Shown piece by piece: positions 40,682-50,186 of a DNA stretch of 64,000 nt. Where the stretch lies: assembly GCF_900163625.1 (NCBI RefSeq), contig NZ_FUIE01000039.1, forward strand, positions 1 to 64,000. Direction: 5' to 3'. How positions within the stretch are numbered: the stretch's first letter is position 1; each line of letters begins with the position of its first letter. Source of the stretch: Brevundimonas diminuta 3F5N (lineage in GTDB: Bacteria > Pseudomonadota > Alphaproteobacteria > Caulobacterales > Caulobacteraceae). Below the pieces are notes generated by a model, which did not search any database, was not told the origin of the DNA, and saw nothing but the letters and a program-made list of their open reading frames with translations. A program made the translations under genes and the position numbers.

Positions 40682-41434
40682 ATGACAGGTTCCATCCACA
40701 TCGGCGTCGGCGGCTGGACGTTCGAGCCGTGGCGCGGGGTCTTCTATCCCGAGGGGCTGGTGCAGAAGCGGGAGCTGGAGTTCGCCAGCCGGGCGCTGAC
40801 CTCCATCGAGATCAACGGCACCTATTATTCGACCTTCAAGCCCGACAGCTGGATGAAGTGGCGCGACGAGACGCCCGACGGCTTCGTCTTTTCGGTCAAG
40901 GCCAGCCGCTATTGCACCAATAGAAAGGTTCTGTCCGACGGCGCCGAGAGCTTCGAGCGGTTTCTGTCGCAGGGGCTGACGGTGCTGGGCGACAAGCTGG
41001 GGCCGATCAACTGGCAGTTCATGGGGACCAAGAAGTTCGAGCCTGAGGACTTCGAAGGCTTCCTCAAGCTGTTGCCGAAGGAGAAGGACGGCGTGCGGCT
41101 GCGGCATGCGCTGGAGGTGCGCAATCCGACCTTCGCCACCGAACAGTTCTATGATCTGGCGCGGAAGTACGGCGCAGCCATCGTCTATGCGGTAGACGAT
41201 GAGGAGCCGACCTGGCCGCAGATCGACGAAGAAACATCTGACTTTAGATATGCGCGGCTGATGTCCAGCCGCGAGGACGAGCCGACGGGCATGACCTCGG
41301 AAGAGCTGGACGCCGTGGCGCGGCAGACCCGCGGCTGGGCCGAGCGCGGCGACGTCTTCGCCTACTTCATCTCGGGGGCCAAGGTGCGGAACCCGGCGGC
41401 GGCCCAGGCGCTGATCGCCAAGCTGAAGGACTGA
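40682..41434 (+). CDS. DUF72 (YecE-like) protein
   Basis: DUF72 proteins have a TIM-barrel-like fold and unknown activity. The 250-residue chain shows the family start IHIGVGGWTFEPWRGVFYP, then SIEINGTYYSTFKPDSW, FSVKASRY and the late ALEVRNPTF. It is five bases before the alcohol dehydrogenase gene, so the two form an operon. Confidence 0.88.
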   Translation: MTGSIHIGVGGWTFEPWRGVFYPEGLVQKRELEFASRALTSIEINGTYYSTFKPDSWMKWRDETPDGFVFSVKASRYCTNRKVLSDGAESFERFLSQGLTVLGDKLGPINWQFMGTKKFEPEDFEGFLKLLPKEKDGVRLRHALEVRNPTFATEQFYDLARKYGAAIVYAVDDEEPTWPQIDEETSDFRYARLMSSREDEPTGMTSEELDAVARQTRGWAERGDVFAYFISGAKVRNPAAAQALIAKLKD

Positions 41435-41439
41435 ACGCC

Positions 41440-42510
41440 ATGCCCATCGCCACCCGCGCCTTCGCCGCGACCGCCGCCGACCAGCCGCTGAGCCCCTACA
41501 GCTTCGAGCGCCGCGATCCGGGGCCGGACGACGTCGCCATCGAGATCAAATACTGCGGCGTCTGCCACTCGGACCTGCATGTGGCGAAGAACGACCTGGG
41601 CGGGACGCGCTATCCCATCGTGCCGGGCCATGAGATCGCCGGGGTGGTGACGGCGGTCGGCGCGAACGTCACGCGCTTCAAGGAAGGCGACCGCGTCGGC
41701 GTCGGCTGCATGGTCGACAGCTGCCGGACCTGTTCCGCCTGCCGCGAGGGGCTGGAGCAGTATTGCGAGCCGGGCATGACCCAGACCTACGGCTCGCGCG
41801 ATCCGAAGGGCGCAGGCGTAGGCCAGACCATCACCCAGGGCGGCTATTCCGACCGCATCACGGTGGATCAGGCCTTTGTGCTGAAGATTCCCGACAGCCT
41901 GCCGCTGGATGCGGCGGCGCCCCTGCTGTGCGCGGGCGTGACCACCTGGTCGCCGCTGAAGACCTGGGGCGTGGGATCGGGGTCGAAGGTGGCGGTGATC
42001 GGCCTGGGCGGGCTGGGCCATATGGCGGTCAAGCTGGCCGCCGCCCTGGGCGCCGAGGTGACGGTGCTGTCGACCTCGGACCGCAAGAAGGCCGACGCCG
42101 AACGGATGGGCGCGAAGCATTTCCTGATCAATTCGGACGCCGACGCCATGAAGGCGGCGGCCGAACAGTTCGACCTGATCATCAACACCGTCTCGGCCAC
42201 GCATGAGATCGCCAGCCACGTCAACCTGCTGGCGCGCGACGGGACCATGGTCATGCTGGGGCTGACGACGGAGGGACTGCCGGTCTTCGCCATGCCCTTG
42301 CTGTGGCGCCGCCGGCGCATCGCCGGTTCGCTGATCGGCGGGATTCGCGAGACGCAGGAGATGCTCGACTTCTGCGGCGAACACGGGATCGTGTGCGATA
42401 TTGAAGTGATCGCCCCCGACCAGATCAACCAAGCTTATGAACGGATGGAACGGTCGGACGTGCGCTACCGCTTCGTCATCGACATGGGCCGTATGGCCGC
42501 GACGGCATAA
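41440..42510 (+). CDS. zinc-dependent NAD(P) alcohol dehydrogenase (CAD/YahK-like)
   Basis: The 356-residue medium-chain dehydrogenase oxidises alcohols or, more likely in vivo, reduces aldehydes with NADPH. Catalytic zinc ligands are Cys42 (KYCGVCHSDLH) with the GHEIAG motif (His64, Glu65). The structural zinc site is Cys95, Cys98, Cys101 and Cys109. The Rossmann motif is GLGGLGHMAVKLA. The pattern matches the cinnamyl-alcohol dehydrogenase/YahK/AdhC-like group. It directly follows the DUF72 gene. Confidence 0.92.
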   Translation: MPIATRAFAATAADQPLSPYSFERRDPGPDDVAIEIKYCGVCHSDLHVAKNDLGGTRYPIVPGHEIAGVVTAVGANVTRFKEGDRVGVGCMVDSCRTCSACREGLEQYCEPGMTQTYGSRDPKGAGVGQTITQGGYSDRITVDQAFVLKIPDSLPLDAAAPLLCAGVTTWSPLKTWGVGSGSKVAVIGLGGLGHMAVKLAAALGAEVTVLSTSDRKKADAERMGAKHFLINSDADAMKAAAEQFDLIINTVSATHEIASHVNLLARDGTMVMLGLTTEGLPVFAMPLLWRRRRIAGSLIGGIRETQEMLDFCGEHGIVCDIEVIAPDQINQAYERMERSDVRYRFVIDMGRMAATA

Positions 42511-42610
42511 CCCTGTCTTCTCGTTCGCCGCCAGCCGCGCTAAGGCTGTCAGCAAGGGAGACGGACGGCGTCGCGACCATGACGACCGCCGCACAGGACA
42601 GGGAGACGTC

Positions 42611-43336
42611 ATGACGCGTACCGCATTCGTCACCGGGGGCACCCGGGGCATCGGCAAGGCGATCGTTCAACGACTGAAGGAAGACGGGCTGCAGGTCGCC
42701 GCCGGTTATTCCGGCAACACCGAGGCCGCAGAGGCCACCGCCCGCGAACTGGGCGTCATGGTGGTGAAGGGCAACGTCGGCTCGTTCGAGGACTGCGCTC
42801 GCGCGGTGCAGGAAGTCGAGGCGCAGCTGGGCCCCATCGACGTCCTGGTGAACAACGCCGGCATCACGCGCGACGGCTTCTTCCACAAGATGAGCGCGGA
42901 CCAGTGGTCCGACGTGATCCGCGTCAACATGGACAGCGTGTTCAACATGACGCGCCAGGTCATCAACGGCATGCGCGACCGGAGCTTCGGCCGCATCGTC
43001 AACATCTCCTCGATCAACGGCCAGAAGGGCCAGATCGGCCAGACCAACTATTCCGCCGCCAAGGCCGGGATGATCGGCTTCACCAAGGCGCTGGCGCTGG
43101 AGAACGCGCGCAAGGGCGTGACCGTCAACTGCATCGCGCCGGGCTATATCGACACAGAAATGGTCGGCGCCATGGACCAGAAGGTGCTGGACGCCATCGT
43201 GGCCCAGATCCCCGTCGGCCGCCTGGGCAAGGGCGAGGAGATCGCCGACATGGTGTCCTGGCTGTCGGGCGAGCGTGCCGGATATGTCACAGGGTGCACG
43301 CTCTCGCTCAACGGCGGGCAGTACCTGGTTGGATAA
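42611..43336 (+). CDS. phaB: acetoacetyl-CoA reductase PhaB
   Basis: PhaB reduces acetoacetyl-CoA to (R)-3-hydroxybutyryl-CoA with NADPH, supplying polyhydroxybutyrate synthesis. The 241-residue short-chain dehydrogenase has TGGTRGIG (8-15), the NNAG motif, and the catalytic Ser134, Tyr147 and Lys151. The segments ITRDGFFHKMSADQW and INGQKGQIGQTNYSAAKAG are typical of PhaB and separate it from FabG. A GGGAG site lies five bases before the ATG at 42611; the frame upstream overlaps the previous gene. No phaA or phaC is in the window. Confidence 0.92.
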   Translation: MTRTAFVTGGTRGIGKAIVQRLKEDGLQVAAGYSGNTEAAEATARELGVMVVKGNVGSFEDCARAVQEVEAQLGPIDVLVNNAGITRDGFFHKMSADQWSDVIRVNMDSVFNMTRQVINGMRDRSFGRIVNISSINGQKGQIGQTNYSAAKAGMIGFTKALALENARKGVTVNCIAPGYIDTEMVGAMDQKVLDAIVAQIPVGRLGKGEEIADMVSWLSGERAGYVTGCTLSLNGGQYLVG

Positions 43337-43384
43337 GCCGCGTTCGCCCAAAATCCGCCGTTCGCGCGTATCACCTCTGAAAAC

Positions 43385-44218
43385 ATGAAGACTGCGGTCG
43401 AAGTCGTGGCGGAGAAACCGCCTTTCTTCGCCGTCGCAACGCCCAGCGCAGCGACGGGCGCGGGCGTGCGCCTGCTCCAGGCCACCGGGTTGGCGCTGGC
43501 CTTCGCCTGCCTGGCGGGCGCCGTCGAGGCTGAAGCCCAGACCCGCTCGAACGTCCAGTCCGAACAGAGCCGCGTCATCCGCGACCAATCGGTCATCCGC
43601 ACCACCCCGCCGCCGGGGCGCTATGTCTCCGAGGCGGGCCAGACCTTCATTTTGGACCGGGCGGGGTCGCTGACCCTGCTGCGGTTCGAGCGCTCGACCG
43701 AGACCTGGGCGCTGCGTCCGTCCTCGGCGCCGCGCGGCGACACCATCTATCGCAACGATGCGGGCGATCAGGTGCTGCGCGTCACCACCGGCGGCGGCAT
43801 CACCGTCTATACGACGCGCGCGCCCGGCGGCTCGCCGGTCAGCCTGGCCGGGCCGCCGGTCAGCCTGGAGCCGCCCTCCCTCGGCCCGGTGCAGATGTTC
43901 AACCTGATGACCCGGCGCAGCAGCCTGGTCTCGGAGGCCATGGGCCGCCTGGTCCGCATCAACGTCTTCGGCGAAGAATCCGAGGCCCTGTGCATCGAGG
44001 CCCTGATCGTCACCACCGACGCCGTGGTCCGCATCGCCCGCTCGCCCAGCGCCCGACCCTTCCTGGATCGGCTTCGCAGCATCACCGTGGTCGAGGGCCA
44101 GCGCGCGAGCGTGACCTATTCCAGCGGCGACCTGCGCGTCGTGGTCGACCCCCGGCGCGGCATCGCCGGCCGCCCTTCGTCGGCGCGCGTCATCCGGGCC
44201 GTCATCCCGCAAGACTGA
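43385..44218 (+). CDS. exported protein, possibly DUF4908
   Basis: The 277-residue product has a hydrophobic N-terminal segment (about 30-48, ATGLALAFACLAGAVEA) that looks like a signal peptide with a long n-region. The mature part is beta-rich. It contains a YVSEAGQTFILDRAG stretch and a helical RPFLDRLRSITVVEG near the end. The layout recalls DUF4908 proteins of Caulobacterales, but I cannot confirm this. It lies 48 bases after phaB. Confidence 0.55.
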   Translation: MKTAVEVVAEKPPFFAVATPSAATGAGVRLLQATGLALAFACLAGAVEAEAQTRSNVQSEQSRVIRDQSVIRTTPPPGRYVSEAGQTFILDRAGSLTLLRFERSTETWALRPSSAPRGDTIYRNDAGDQVLRVTTGGGITVYTTRAPGGSPVSLAGPPVSLEPPSLGPVQMFNLMTRRSSLVSEAMGRLVRINVFGEESEALCIEALIVTTDAVVRIARSPSARPFLDRLRSITVVEGQRASVTYSSGDLRVVVDPRRGIAGRPSSARVIRAVIPQD

Positions 44219-44314
44219 CGGTGGACCAAAGGTCCGACCCGCGCCATCTGCCCTTTCGCGTCCATTGGGCGTATGAGGGCCGCCATACTCACTATCAGAG
44301 AGGCTGATTTCACA

Positions 44315-45295
44315 GTGACCTCTTCCCTCACCGCCGTTTCCGCCGAGGACAAGGCCAAGACCCGCGCCATCGTTCCGGTGTCGATGAAGGGCTATGACGC
44401 CGACTTCCAGGCCTTCGCCGACGCCCTGGGCGCCTCCTTCGCCCGCTACGGATTCGCCGTCATCGCCGACCACGGCCTGGACCAGGGGTTGATCGACGCC
44501 GCCGTGTCCGACGCCAAGGCCTTCTTCGCCCTGCCTGAGGACGTGAAGCGCCAGTACCATCAGGCCGGCACGGGCGGCGCGCGCGGCCTGACCCCCTTCG
44601 GCGTCGAGGCGGCCAAGGGCGCCAAGGCGGTGGACCTGAAGGAATTCTGGCACACGGGCCGCGAACTGCCGGAGGGTCATCCCTATCGCCAGTACATGCG
44701 CGACAACGTCTGGCCGACCGAGGTCGCGGGGTTCCAGGAGCACGTCTACGGCCTGTACGACGGTCTGGACGAACTGGGCCGCCGCGTGCTGAAGGCCATC
44801 GCCCGCTATCTGAAGCTGGACGACGCCTATTTCGAGGACAAGGTCCAGCTGGGCAACAGCGTGTTGCGCCTGCTGCACTATCCGCCGATCCCGGCCGACG
44901 CCGAAGGCGTGCGCGCGGGCGCCCATGAGGACATCAACGTCATCACCCTGCTGCTGGGCGCCGAAGAGGCCGGGCTGCAGCTGAAGGACTCGGACGGCGA
45001 GTGGCTGGACATCGCCCCGCCGCCGGGCGCCCTGGTGGTCAACATCGGCGACATGCTGCAGCGGCTGGTCAACCACGTCCTGCCGTCGACGACCCACCGC
45101 GTGGTCAACCCTGCGCCCGAGCGTCGGGGCTTCGCCCGCTATTCGACGCCCTTCTTCCTGCACTTCAACCCGGACTTCCCGATCGAGACCCTGCCGTCGA
45201 CGATCACGGCGGAAAACCCGGACCGCTATGCGGGCAAGACCATCCTGGCCGAGGCCTTCCTGACCGAGCGCCTGAAGGAGATCCGCCTGATCTGA
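44315..45295 (+). CDS. isopenicillin N synthase-like 2OG-Fe(II) oxygenase
   Basis: The 326-residue enzyme belongs to the non-haem iron, 2-oxoglutarate-dependent oxygenases. The iron facial triad is His204, Asp206 (AGAHEDIN) and His261 (STTHRVVN); Arg275 and Ser277 (RYST) would bind 2-oxoglutarate. The DIOX_N start (FAVIADHGLDQGLID) is present. The GTG at 44315 is preferred because an AGAGG site precedes it; an ATG at 44273 in the same frame is possible. The substrate is unknown; bacterial relatives act on various small acids. Confidence 0.88.
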   Translation: MTSSLTAVSAEDKAKTRAIVPVSMKGYDADFQAFADALGASFARYGFAVIADHGLDQGLIDAAVSDAKAFFALPEDVKRQYHQAGTGGARGLTPFGVEAAKGAKAVDLKEFWHTGRELPEGHPYRQYMRDNVWPTEVAGFQEHVYGLYDGLDELGRRVLKAIARYLKLDDAYFEDKVQLGNSVLRLLHYPPIPADAEGVRAGAHEDINVITLLLGAEEAGLQLKDSDGEWLDIAPPPGALVVNIGDMLQRLVNHVLPSTTHRVVNPAPERRGFARYSTPFFLHFNPDFPIETLPSTITAENPDRYAGKTILAEAFLTERLKEIRLI

Positions 45296-45320
45296 CCGGG
45301 CGGAGCGACTGAAAAGCACG

Positions 45321-45352
45321 AAGGGCCGGCGGATCGCTCCGCCGGCCCTTTT
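45321..45352. terminator. bidirectional terminator between convergent genes
   Basis: A perfect 13-bp stem (AAGGGCCGGCGGA with its complement) closes a TCGC loop, with A and T ends on both strands. It serves the oxygenase gene and the opposing vWA gene. Confidence 0.9.
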
Positions 45353-45371
45353 GCTTGCGTCCGCGCCCTCG

Positions 45372-47291
45372 TCAGCGGGCGATGCGCAGGCGGGTGATGT
45401 CGCGACCGATGGCGCGGAAGGCTTCCTTAAGGTCGGTATTCTTGTTCGGAGTAAAGAAGTGCTCCTTGCTGGTGGCGCACTGCTGCATGACCTCATAGGC
45501 CGTATCCACGCCCGCTCCGCCTGTGCTGGTGCTAAGGTTGAAGCCGACCGTGTAGATGACGATGTTCTCCTTCTTCATCCCCTCACAGAGCGCTACGGAC
45601 TGAGCAAAGGGGCTGCCGTTCGGCGCGCTGCAGTTGATCTGGAAATTGGCGTTGCCTGCGGATCCGTTGCTGGGGGCGTCATGCGAGATCACGCCCTGGC
45701 AATAGGGGTTATTGAACTCGCCGTCCGTCATCAGCACGACGGCTTTCAGCGTCTTGGAGGTATCATAGAGATTGGCGCTGCTGGCGGAGGGCCAGACGGT
45801 GTTGAAGTTCGGCGAGACCGCATACCAGCCCCATTCGATGCCGATCTGCCCCGCTGTCGAGCCGGCCGCCCGATAGGCGTCAATCTGACTGTTCAGCCCT
45901 TTCACGCCTCTCTTGTCGTCATCGTTCACCTGATCGGTCAAGGGCGTGAGCGTATTGCTCAGGCAACGGTTGTCTTCATGCGGATAATTGCGGCCGCCCC
46001 ACTCGTCTCGCTCCGACGTTCGGCCTGGACTGCGGTCTGTCGGGATCAGTGCGCCGGACCTATTCCGTTCGGTCCACAAGCGTTCGCTGACACAAGTGCT
46101 CGAAGACAGATCACGCAAGGTGCGATTGTCGCGACCGATGAAATAGCGTCGTTCGCAGCCGTCATAGCCGCACTGAACGGCCCCCCCTCTAGAGTAGGCG
46201 GATTGCTCTGGCCCCCATAGGCCGACGCTGAACTGGTCGTCGGAAATCTTTGTCACCTGGAAGGTGTTGTTGAGCGCGCTCATGCCCTGAACGCCCGAAA
46301 CTTTCACCCAATCGCCCGTCGAGAGCGTGTGCTGGTTTGATGTCACCCAGACCTGACAATCGGGCGCCCAGCACCGACGGAAACTACCGGTATTGTTGCG
46401 GCCGTTGCCCGAAAAACCGGAAATCTGGAAGCTATTGGTCGTCACAGACGACACGCGATGGACGCGATTGTTCAATCCTGAAGAGGCGTTGCTGACGCCG
46501 CTGATCCAGACGTAATCGTCCTTTTTCAGCCCATGATTGTTCGCAGTCAGACTGCCGTTGGAGACTCGCGAAAGCGATTTGGCCGCATCGGCCCAGTCGG
46601 CCCCCTGCACCGTCGTCGACGTCTGTAGCGGCCCCCGCGCCTTGGCGGCGTAGTCGCCCAGGTTCACTCCCATGGAATAAGGCACCAGAGCCACACGCGA
46701 CGTGAAAGGACTCTGCTGCTCCTGCACCACAAGGCCCACCAACTCCTTGGCCGCTTCCTTCAGGCTGACCAACGGCGAACCGGCCATAGAGCCGGTAATG
46801 TCCAGAACCAACGCCACCTCGACGTTGCGGGAGGCCCGCACAACCTCCGAACTGGCCCCGACCGGCAGATAATCGTCCAAAAGCTTGCCGTAGGGCGGCA
46901 GGAAGACGTTGGCGACCAACACCTTCACATCAACCTTGGCTTCAGCCTCAACCCGACGATTGTCGACCAGGGTAAAGCTGGCGGTGTCGCCATCCTTACC
47001 AAAATAACCCGGCATATTAGCCTTGAGCGCCGCCAAGCCGACGGTGTTGATGTTGACGTCGTCGGTGAAGTTCGAGCGGGCGGCGGCCAGGGCGGCGGCG
47101 TCCAGCGCGTCCTGAAGTTGGGCCTTCACCTTGGAGGCCTGGTGGATGTCGATGGCGCCCAGGGTGATCATCAACAGCACCGGCAGGGCCATGGCGAACA
47201 TCATCGCCACATTGCCCTGTGTCTGGCGCAGGAAGCGCGAGGCCAGGCTCTTCAGGCCGGCGGCCCCACAGGCGCGTTTCAGTCGGTCCAT
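45372..47291 (-). CDS. TadE/G-type pilus-assembly vWA protein with inserted repeats
   Basis: The 639-residue protein starts like TadG/TadE-N proteins of Tad pilus systems: a pilin-like helix (NVAMMFAMALPVLLMITLGAIDI, in pieces about 28-49) followed by a helical stalk. A von Willebrand A domain begins with a MIDAS site (LVLDITGSMAGS, Asp164, Ser168) and continues with VVLMTDGEFN near residue 520. Between the MIDAS strand region and the rest of the vWA fold lies an insert of about 170 residues. It holds two similar beta repeats (about 240-293 and 313-360) resembling FCCH-type modules seen in phage and ubiquitin-E1-like proteins. No other tad gene is adjacent. Confidence 0.85.
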   Translation of the reverse strand: MDRLKRACGAAGLKSLASRFLRQTQGNVAMMFAMALPVLLMITLGAIDIHQASKVKAQLQDALDAAALAAARSNFTDDVNINTVGLAALKANMPGYFGKDGDTASFTLVDNRRVEAEAKVDVKVLVANVFLPPYGKLLDDYLPVGASSEVVRASRNVEVALVLDITGSMAGSPLVSLKEAAKELVGLVVQEQQSPFTSRVALVPYSMGVNLGDYAAKARGPLQTSTTVQGADWADAAKSLSRVSNGSLTANNHGLKKDDYVWISGVSNASSGLNNRVHRVSSVTTNSFQISGFSGNGRNNTGSFRRCWAPDCQVWVTSNQHTLSTGDWVKVSGVQGMSALNNTFQVTKISDDQFSVGLWGPEQSAYSRGGAVQCGYDGCERRYFIGRDNRTLRDLSSSTCVSERLWTERNRSGALIPTDRSPGRTSERDEWGGRNYPHEDNRCLSNTLTPLTDQVNDDDKRGVKGLNSQIDAYRAAGSTAGQIGIEWGWYAVSPNFNTVWPSASSANLYDTSKTLKAVVLMTDGEFNNPYCQGVISHDAPSNGSAGNANFQINCSAPNGSPFAQSVALCEGMKKENIVIYTVGFNLSTSTGGAGVDTAYEVMQQCATSKEHFFTPNKNTDLKEAFRAIGRDITRLRIAR

Positions 47292-47417
47292 CGTCTTGCC
47301 AAACCCCGGCTGCCTCGGCGCGGACGCACAGGTCCGCAGTCGACCTCAGCATGACGCGGGTCCGTTAAGGCTTGGCCCCCCGTTCACGGTTAACGGCGGG
47401 TTGCGAAACGGCCGGCT

Positions 47418-48125
47418 TCAGCGGCGGTCGACGCAGGCGTCCAGCCCCTGTTCGCGCACCGTGCCCATGGCGGCCTGGATGCGGGCGGCGCGACGGCGGA
47501 CATAGGGGCCGGGCGATCCGGCGTTGTAGCGGCGCGGGCTGGGCAGGATGGCGGCCAGGCGGGCGGCCTCGCGCGCCGTCAACTTGTCCGCGCTCTTGTT
47601 GAACCAGTGGCGCGAGGCGGCCTCGGCGCCGTAGACGCCCGGCGCCCATTCGGCGACGTTCAGGTACATCTCCATGATCCGCCGCTTGCCCCAGCCGATC
47701 TCGATCAGGCCGGTGTAGCCGACCTCCAGCCCCTTCCTGACCCAGTCGCGGCCGGGCCACAGGAAGACGTTCTTGGCGGTCTGCTGGCTGATGGTCGAGG
47801 CGCCGCGCCTCTTGTCCGAGCCGCGCTGCTCGGCGCGCTCATTGGCCTCCATCGCCTTCTGGATCGCCTCGACGTCAAAGCCGTGGTGCTGGCAGAAACG
47901 GGCGTCCTCGGCGGCGATCACCGCCTCGACCAGGCGCGGCGAGATGCGATCCAGCGAGCGCCAGCGATAGTCCATGCCGTGCCCGGCCGCCGCCTGCTTG
48001 ACCATCAGGATGGTCGCCAGCGGCGGCAGGAAGCGATGCACCGCCACCCCGGCCAGCGGGAACAGGGCCAGGATCACGAGCAGGGTCAGGATCGGCCGCC
48101 GCCTGCGGCCCTTTGCGCGGGTCAT
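47418..48125 (-). CDS. mtgA: monofunctional peptidoglycan glycosyltransferase MtgA
   Basis: MtgA polymerises lipid II into glycan strands at the periplasmic face of the inner membrane. The 235-residue protein has one N-terminal helix (about 11-30) and a GT51 domain with the catalytic AAEDARFCQHHGFD (Glu73). The STISQQTAKNVFLW block and EMYLNVAEWAPGVYG follow. There is no transpeptidase domain, as expected. The gene lies 126 bases after the vWA gene start, on the same strand. Confidence 0.94.
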   Translation of the reverse strand: MTRAKGRRRRPILTLLVILALFPLAGVAVHRFLPPLATILMVKQAAAGHGMDYRWRSLDRISPRLVEAVIAAEDARFCQHHGFDVEAIQKAMEANERAEQRGSDKRRGASTISQQTAKNVFLWPGRDWVRKGLEVGYTGLIEIGWGKRRIMEMYLNVAEWAPGVYGAEAASRHWFNKSADKLTAREAARLAAILPSPRRYNAGSPGPYVRRRAARIQAAMGTVREQGLDACVDRR

Positions 48126-48165
48126 ACCGTCATCCTGCCTCAGCCAAGCTTCAGCGCAAGCGCGA

Positions 48166-49131
48166 TCAGAGCGAAGCCACGCCCGCGTGGCCGTCCTCGT
48201 CCGCCCAGGCGATGCGGGCGGCGCCGGAACTCATGGCCAGGGCGGTGATGGGGGCGCCCTTGTCCTGCTTGACGAACTGAAGCCCGCGCCCGGCCGGATC
48301 GGCCCACCAGACGCGCCCGTCTTCCAGCCCCGCCGCCAGACGGCCGTGGGCGGGGGCGGCGGCGACCTGGGCGATCAGGGTCGTCTCGTCATAGCCGATC
48401 TCGGTCGCCTCACGGCCCATCGGCCCGTTGGAGCCGACGAAGGGCCACAGCACCACGCCCTGCGCGCCCGAGGTCGCCAGCAGCTGCCCCTTGGCCATGA
48501 AGGCGAAGCTCTTGATCTTGGACGGATAGCCGCCCATCCGCATGTTCTTCTGATCCTTCAGACGCCAGCCGTGCAGCTGGTTGTCCTGCATGGCCGTGAC
48601 GACATAGGCGCCGTCGGGCGCGAAGCCCACGGCCAGGTGCGACCCGGCCCAGGCCAGCTTCGTCGGCTGCTGCTGCTCGATGCGGGCGTACCACAGCCAG
48701 GCGCCGCCATAGGTCGAGGCGGCGATGCGGCGGCCCTTGGGATCGAAGGCCACGCCCGAGACGGTGCGCTCGTGCTGGAAGTCGCGGCGGAAGTGCGGAT
48801 CCTTGACGTCCAGCACGCTCAGTGTCCGGCCCGAAGAGAAGGCGATCAGGCCGGACTCGGCCGAGGCGGCGACGGCGTCGATCCATTGGCCCTTGGTCTG
48901 GGCCAGCAGCACGGCCTCGCCCTCGCGGCTCCAGACCAGCTTGCCGTCGTCGCCGCCGGTGACGATCCCCTCGCCCGAGGGGTGGACGCAGGCGCACAGG
49001 ACGGCGCCGTCATGGACCTCGCTGCGGGCGCCGCTCTCGAACCGCACCGAGCCGTCGCCCAGGGCGAAGATCGCGCCCGTCTTGTCGAACAGGGCAGCGG
49101 TGACCTGGGCGTCGAAGGAGAAGGTCGTCAT
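48166..49131 (-). CDS. WD40-repeat beta-propeller protein
   Basis: The 321-residue protein consists of consecutive WD40-like blades, for example GEGIVTGGDDGKLVWSR, VSGVAFDPKGRRIAAST and LAVGFAPDGAYVVTAMQ. It probably forms a seven-bladed propeller. There is no signal peptide, so it should be a cytoplasmic scaffold. The ATG at 49131 starts directly at the first blade; an ATG at 49200 adds a basic leader that looks non-coding. It ends 40 bases before mtgA on the same strand. The partner is unknown. Confidence 0.82.
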   Translation of the reverse strand: MTTFSFDAQVTAALFDKTGAIFALGDGSVRFESGARSEVHDGAVLCACVHPSGEGIVTGGDDGKLVWSREGEAVLLAQTKGQWIDAVAASAESGLIAFSSGRTLSVLDVKDPHFRRDFQHERTVSGVAFDPKGRRIAASTYGGAWLWYARIEQQQPTKLAWAGSHLAVGFAPDGAYVVTAMQDNQLHGWRLKDQKNMRMGGYPSKIKSFAFMAKGQLLATSGAQGVVLWPFVGSNGPMGREATEIGYDETTLIAQVAAAPAHGRLAAGLEDGRVWWADPAGRGLQFVKQDKGAPITALAMSSGAARIAWADEDGHAGVASL

Positions 49132-49277
49132 ATCGGCTCGCACACGCAAGGAAAGTCGGATGCGCCTCATAGAGCGAAATCGGCTCACATGCGAACGCAT
49201 GTGAGCTCAGATCTTCGCTCAAACCTGTCATGGCTGCACCGTCGCGTCTGTCGCGTGGCGGGTCTATGAGGAGGGCC

Positions 49278-49964
49278 ATGACCCTGCTGCTCATTCCCGG
49301 CTTCATGGCCGATGCGACCCTGTGGGACGCCATGACCGACGATCTGGCCCCGTTCGGGCTGCTGATCGCCACCGACCTCAGCCGGGGCGAGGATATCGAG
49401 AGCATGGCGGCGGCGATCCTGAGCGATGCGCCGGATCGGTTCGTCGCCGTGGGCTTTTCCATGGGCGGCTATGTGGCGCGGGAACTGGCGCGGATCGCGC
49501 CGGAGCGGGTCGAGGCCCTGATCCTGATCGCCACCTCGGCGCGCGGGGATACGGAGGAGTTGATCCGTCAGCGGCGTTCATCCCTAAAGGCGCCGCCGAA
49601 GGCCTTCAAGGGATTGAGCCGACCGGCCATCGTCTCGTCCCTGCACCCCGATCTGGCGGACGACGAGGCGATGATCGCGCGGGTGCGCGAGATGGGGCTG
49701 AGGCTGGGCGGCGAGGTGTTTCATCGCCAGTCGGCGATGGCGCGGGCGGGCGATCTGGACCGGTTGGGAGAGATCGCTCAGCCGACGCTGATCGTGGCGG
49801 CGGACACGGATCGGCTGCGCAGCGCTGAGGAGGCGGAGGAACTGCGGCGGGGAATTACAGGCTCGACGCTGGAGACGGTGACGCACACCGGCCACATGAT
49901 CCCGCTGGAACAACCGAAGGCGCTGGCGCGGGTGATGACGGGGTGGCTCGCGTCCCTCTCCTGA
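49278..49964 (+). CDS. alpha/beta hydrolase
   Basis: The 228-residue cytoplasmic protein has the canonical hydrolase features: oxyanion region LLIPGFMADATLW, nucleophile elbow GFSMGG (Ser61), an acid in AADTDRLR and the His in THTGHMIP. A GAGGAG site precedes the ATG at 49278. The substrate is unknown; the style resembles small esterases and lactonases. A short palindrome (49954-49974) overlaps its stop codon before the convergent DUF2093 gene. Confidence 0.85.
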   Translation: MTLLLIPGFMADATLWDAMTDDLAPFGLLIATDLSRGEDIESMAAAILSDAPDRFVAVGFSMGGYVARELARIAPERVEALILIATSARGDTEELIRQRRSSLKAPPKAFKGLSRPAIVSSLHPDLADDEAMIARVREMGLRLGGEVFHRQSAMARAGDLDRLGEIAQPTLIVAADTDRLRSAEEAEELRRGITGSTLETVTHTGHMIPLEQPKALARVMTGWLASLS

Positions 49965-49976
49965 TGGGAGAGGGCG

Positions 49977-50186
49977 TTACTTGTGCGTTTCGACCCAGCG
50001 CTGGGTCATCAGTTCGCCGGACGCATAGGCCTCCTGAAGCTCGACGCTCCAGTAGTTGAGGGCCTCCAGCGGGATCGGGACGCCGGAGACGGCGCAGCGG
50101 ACGTGGTCGCCGTGCTGCACGATCTCGAACTCAGGCGTGCCGTAGATCAGCTTGGCTTCGGCGCGCGGGCGGGGTGGCGGGTTCAT
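49977..50186 (-). CDS. DUF2093 protein
   Basis: The 69-residue protein matches DUF2093, a small alphaproteobacterial family (pattern [26 protein letters not shown]). The conserved Cys in RCAV and nearby polar residues could bind metal, but this is not established. Its ATG overlaps the TGA of the CobW-type gene by four bases (ATGA), so the two are translationally coupled. That suggests a shared role in metal handling (inference). Confidence 0.85.
   Translation of the reverse strand: MNPPPRPRAEAKLIYGTPEFEIVQHGDHVRCAVSGVPIPLEALNYWSVELQEAYASGELMTQRWVETHK

Noticed and set aside
42476..45496. A 1006-codon minus-strand open frame across phaB and the oxygenase gene
   Set aside because: It is antisense to three well-supported genes and its translation has no domain or ribosome-binding site.
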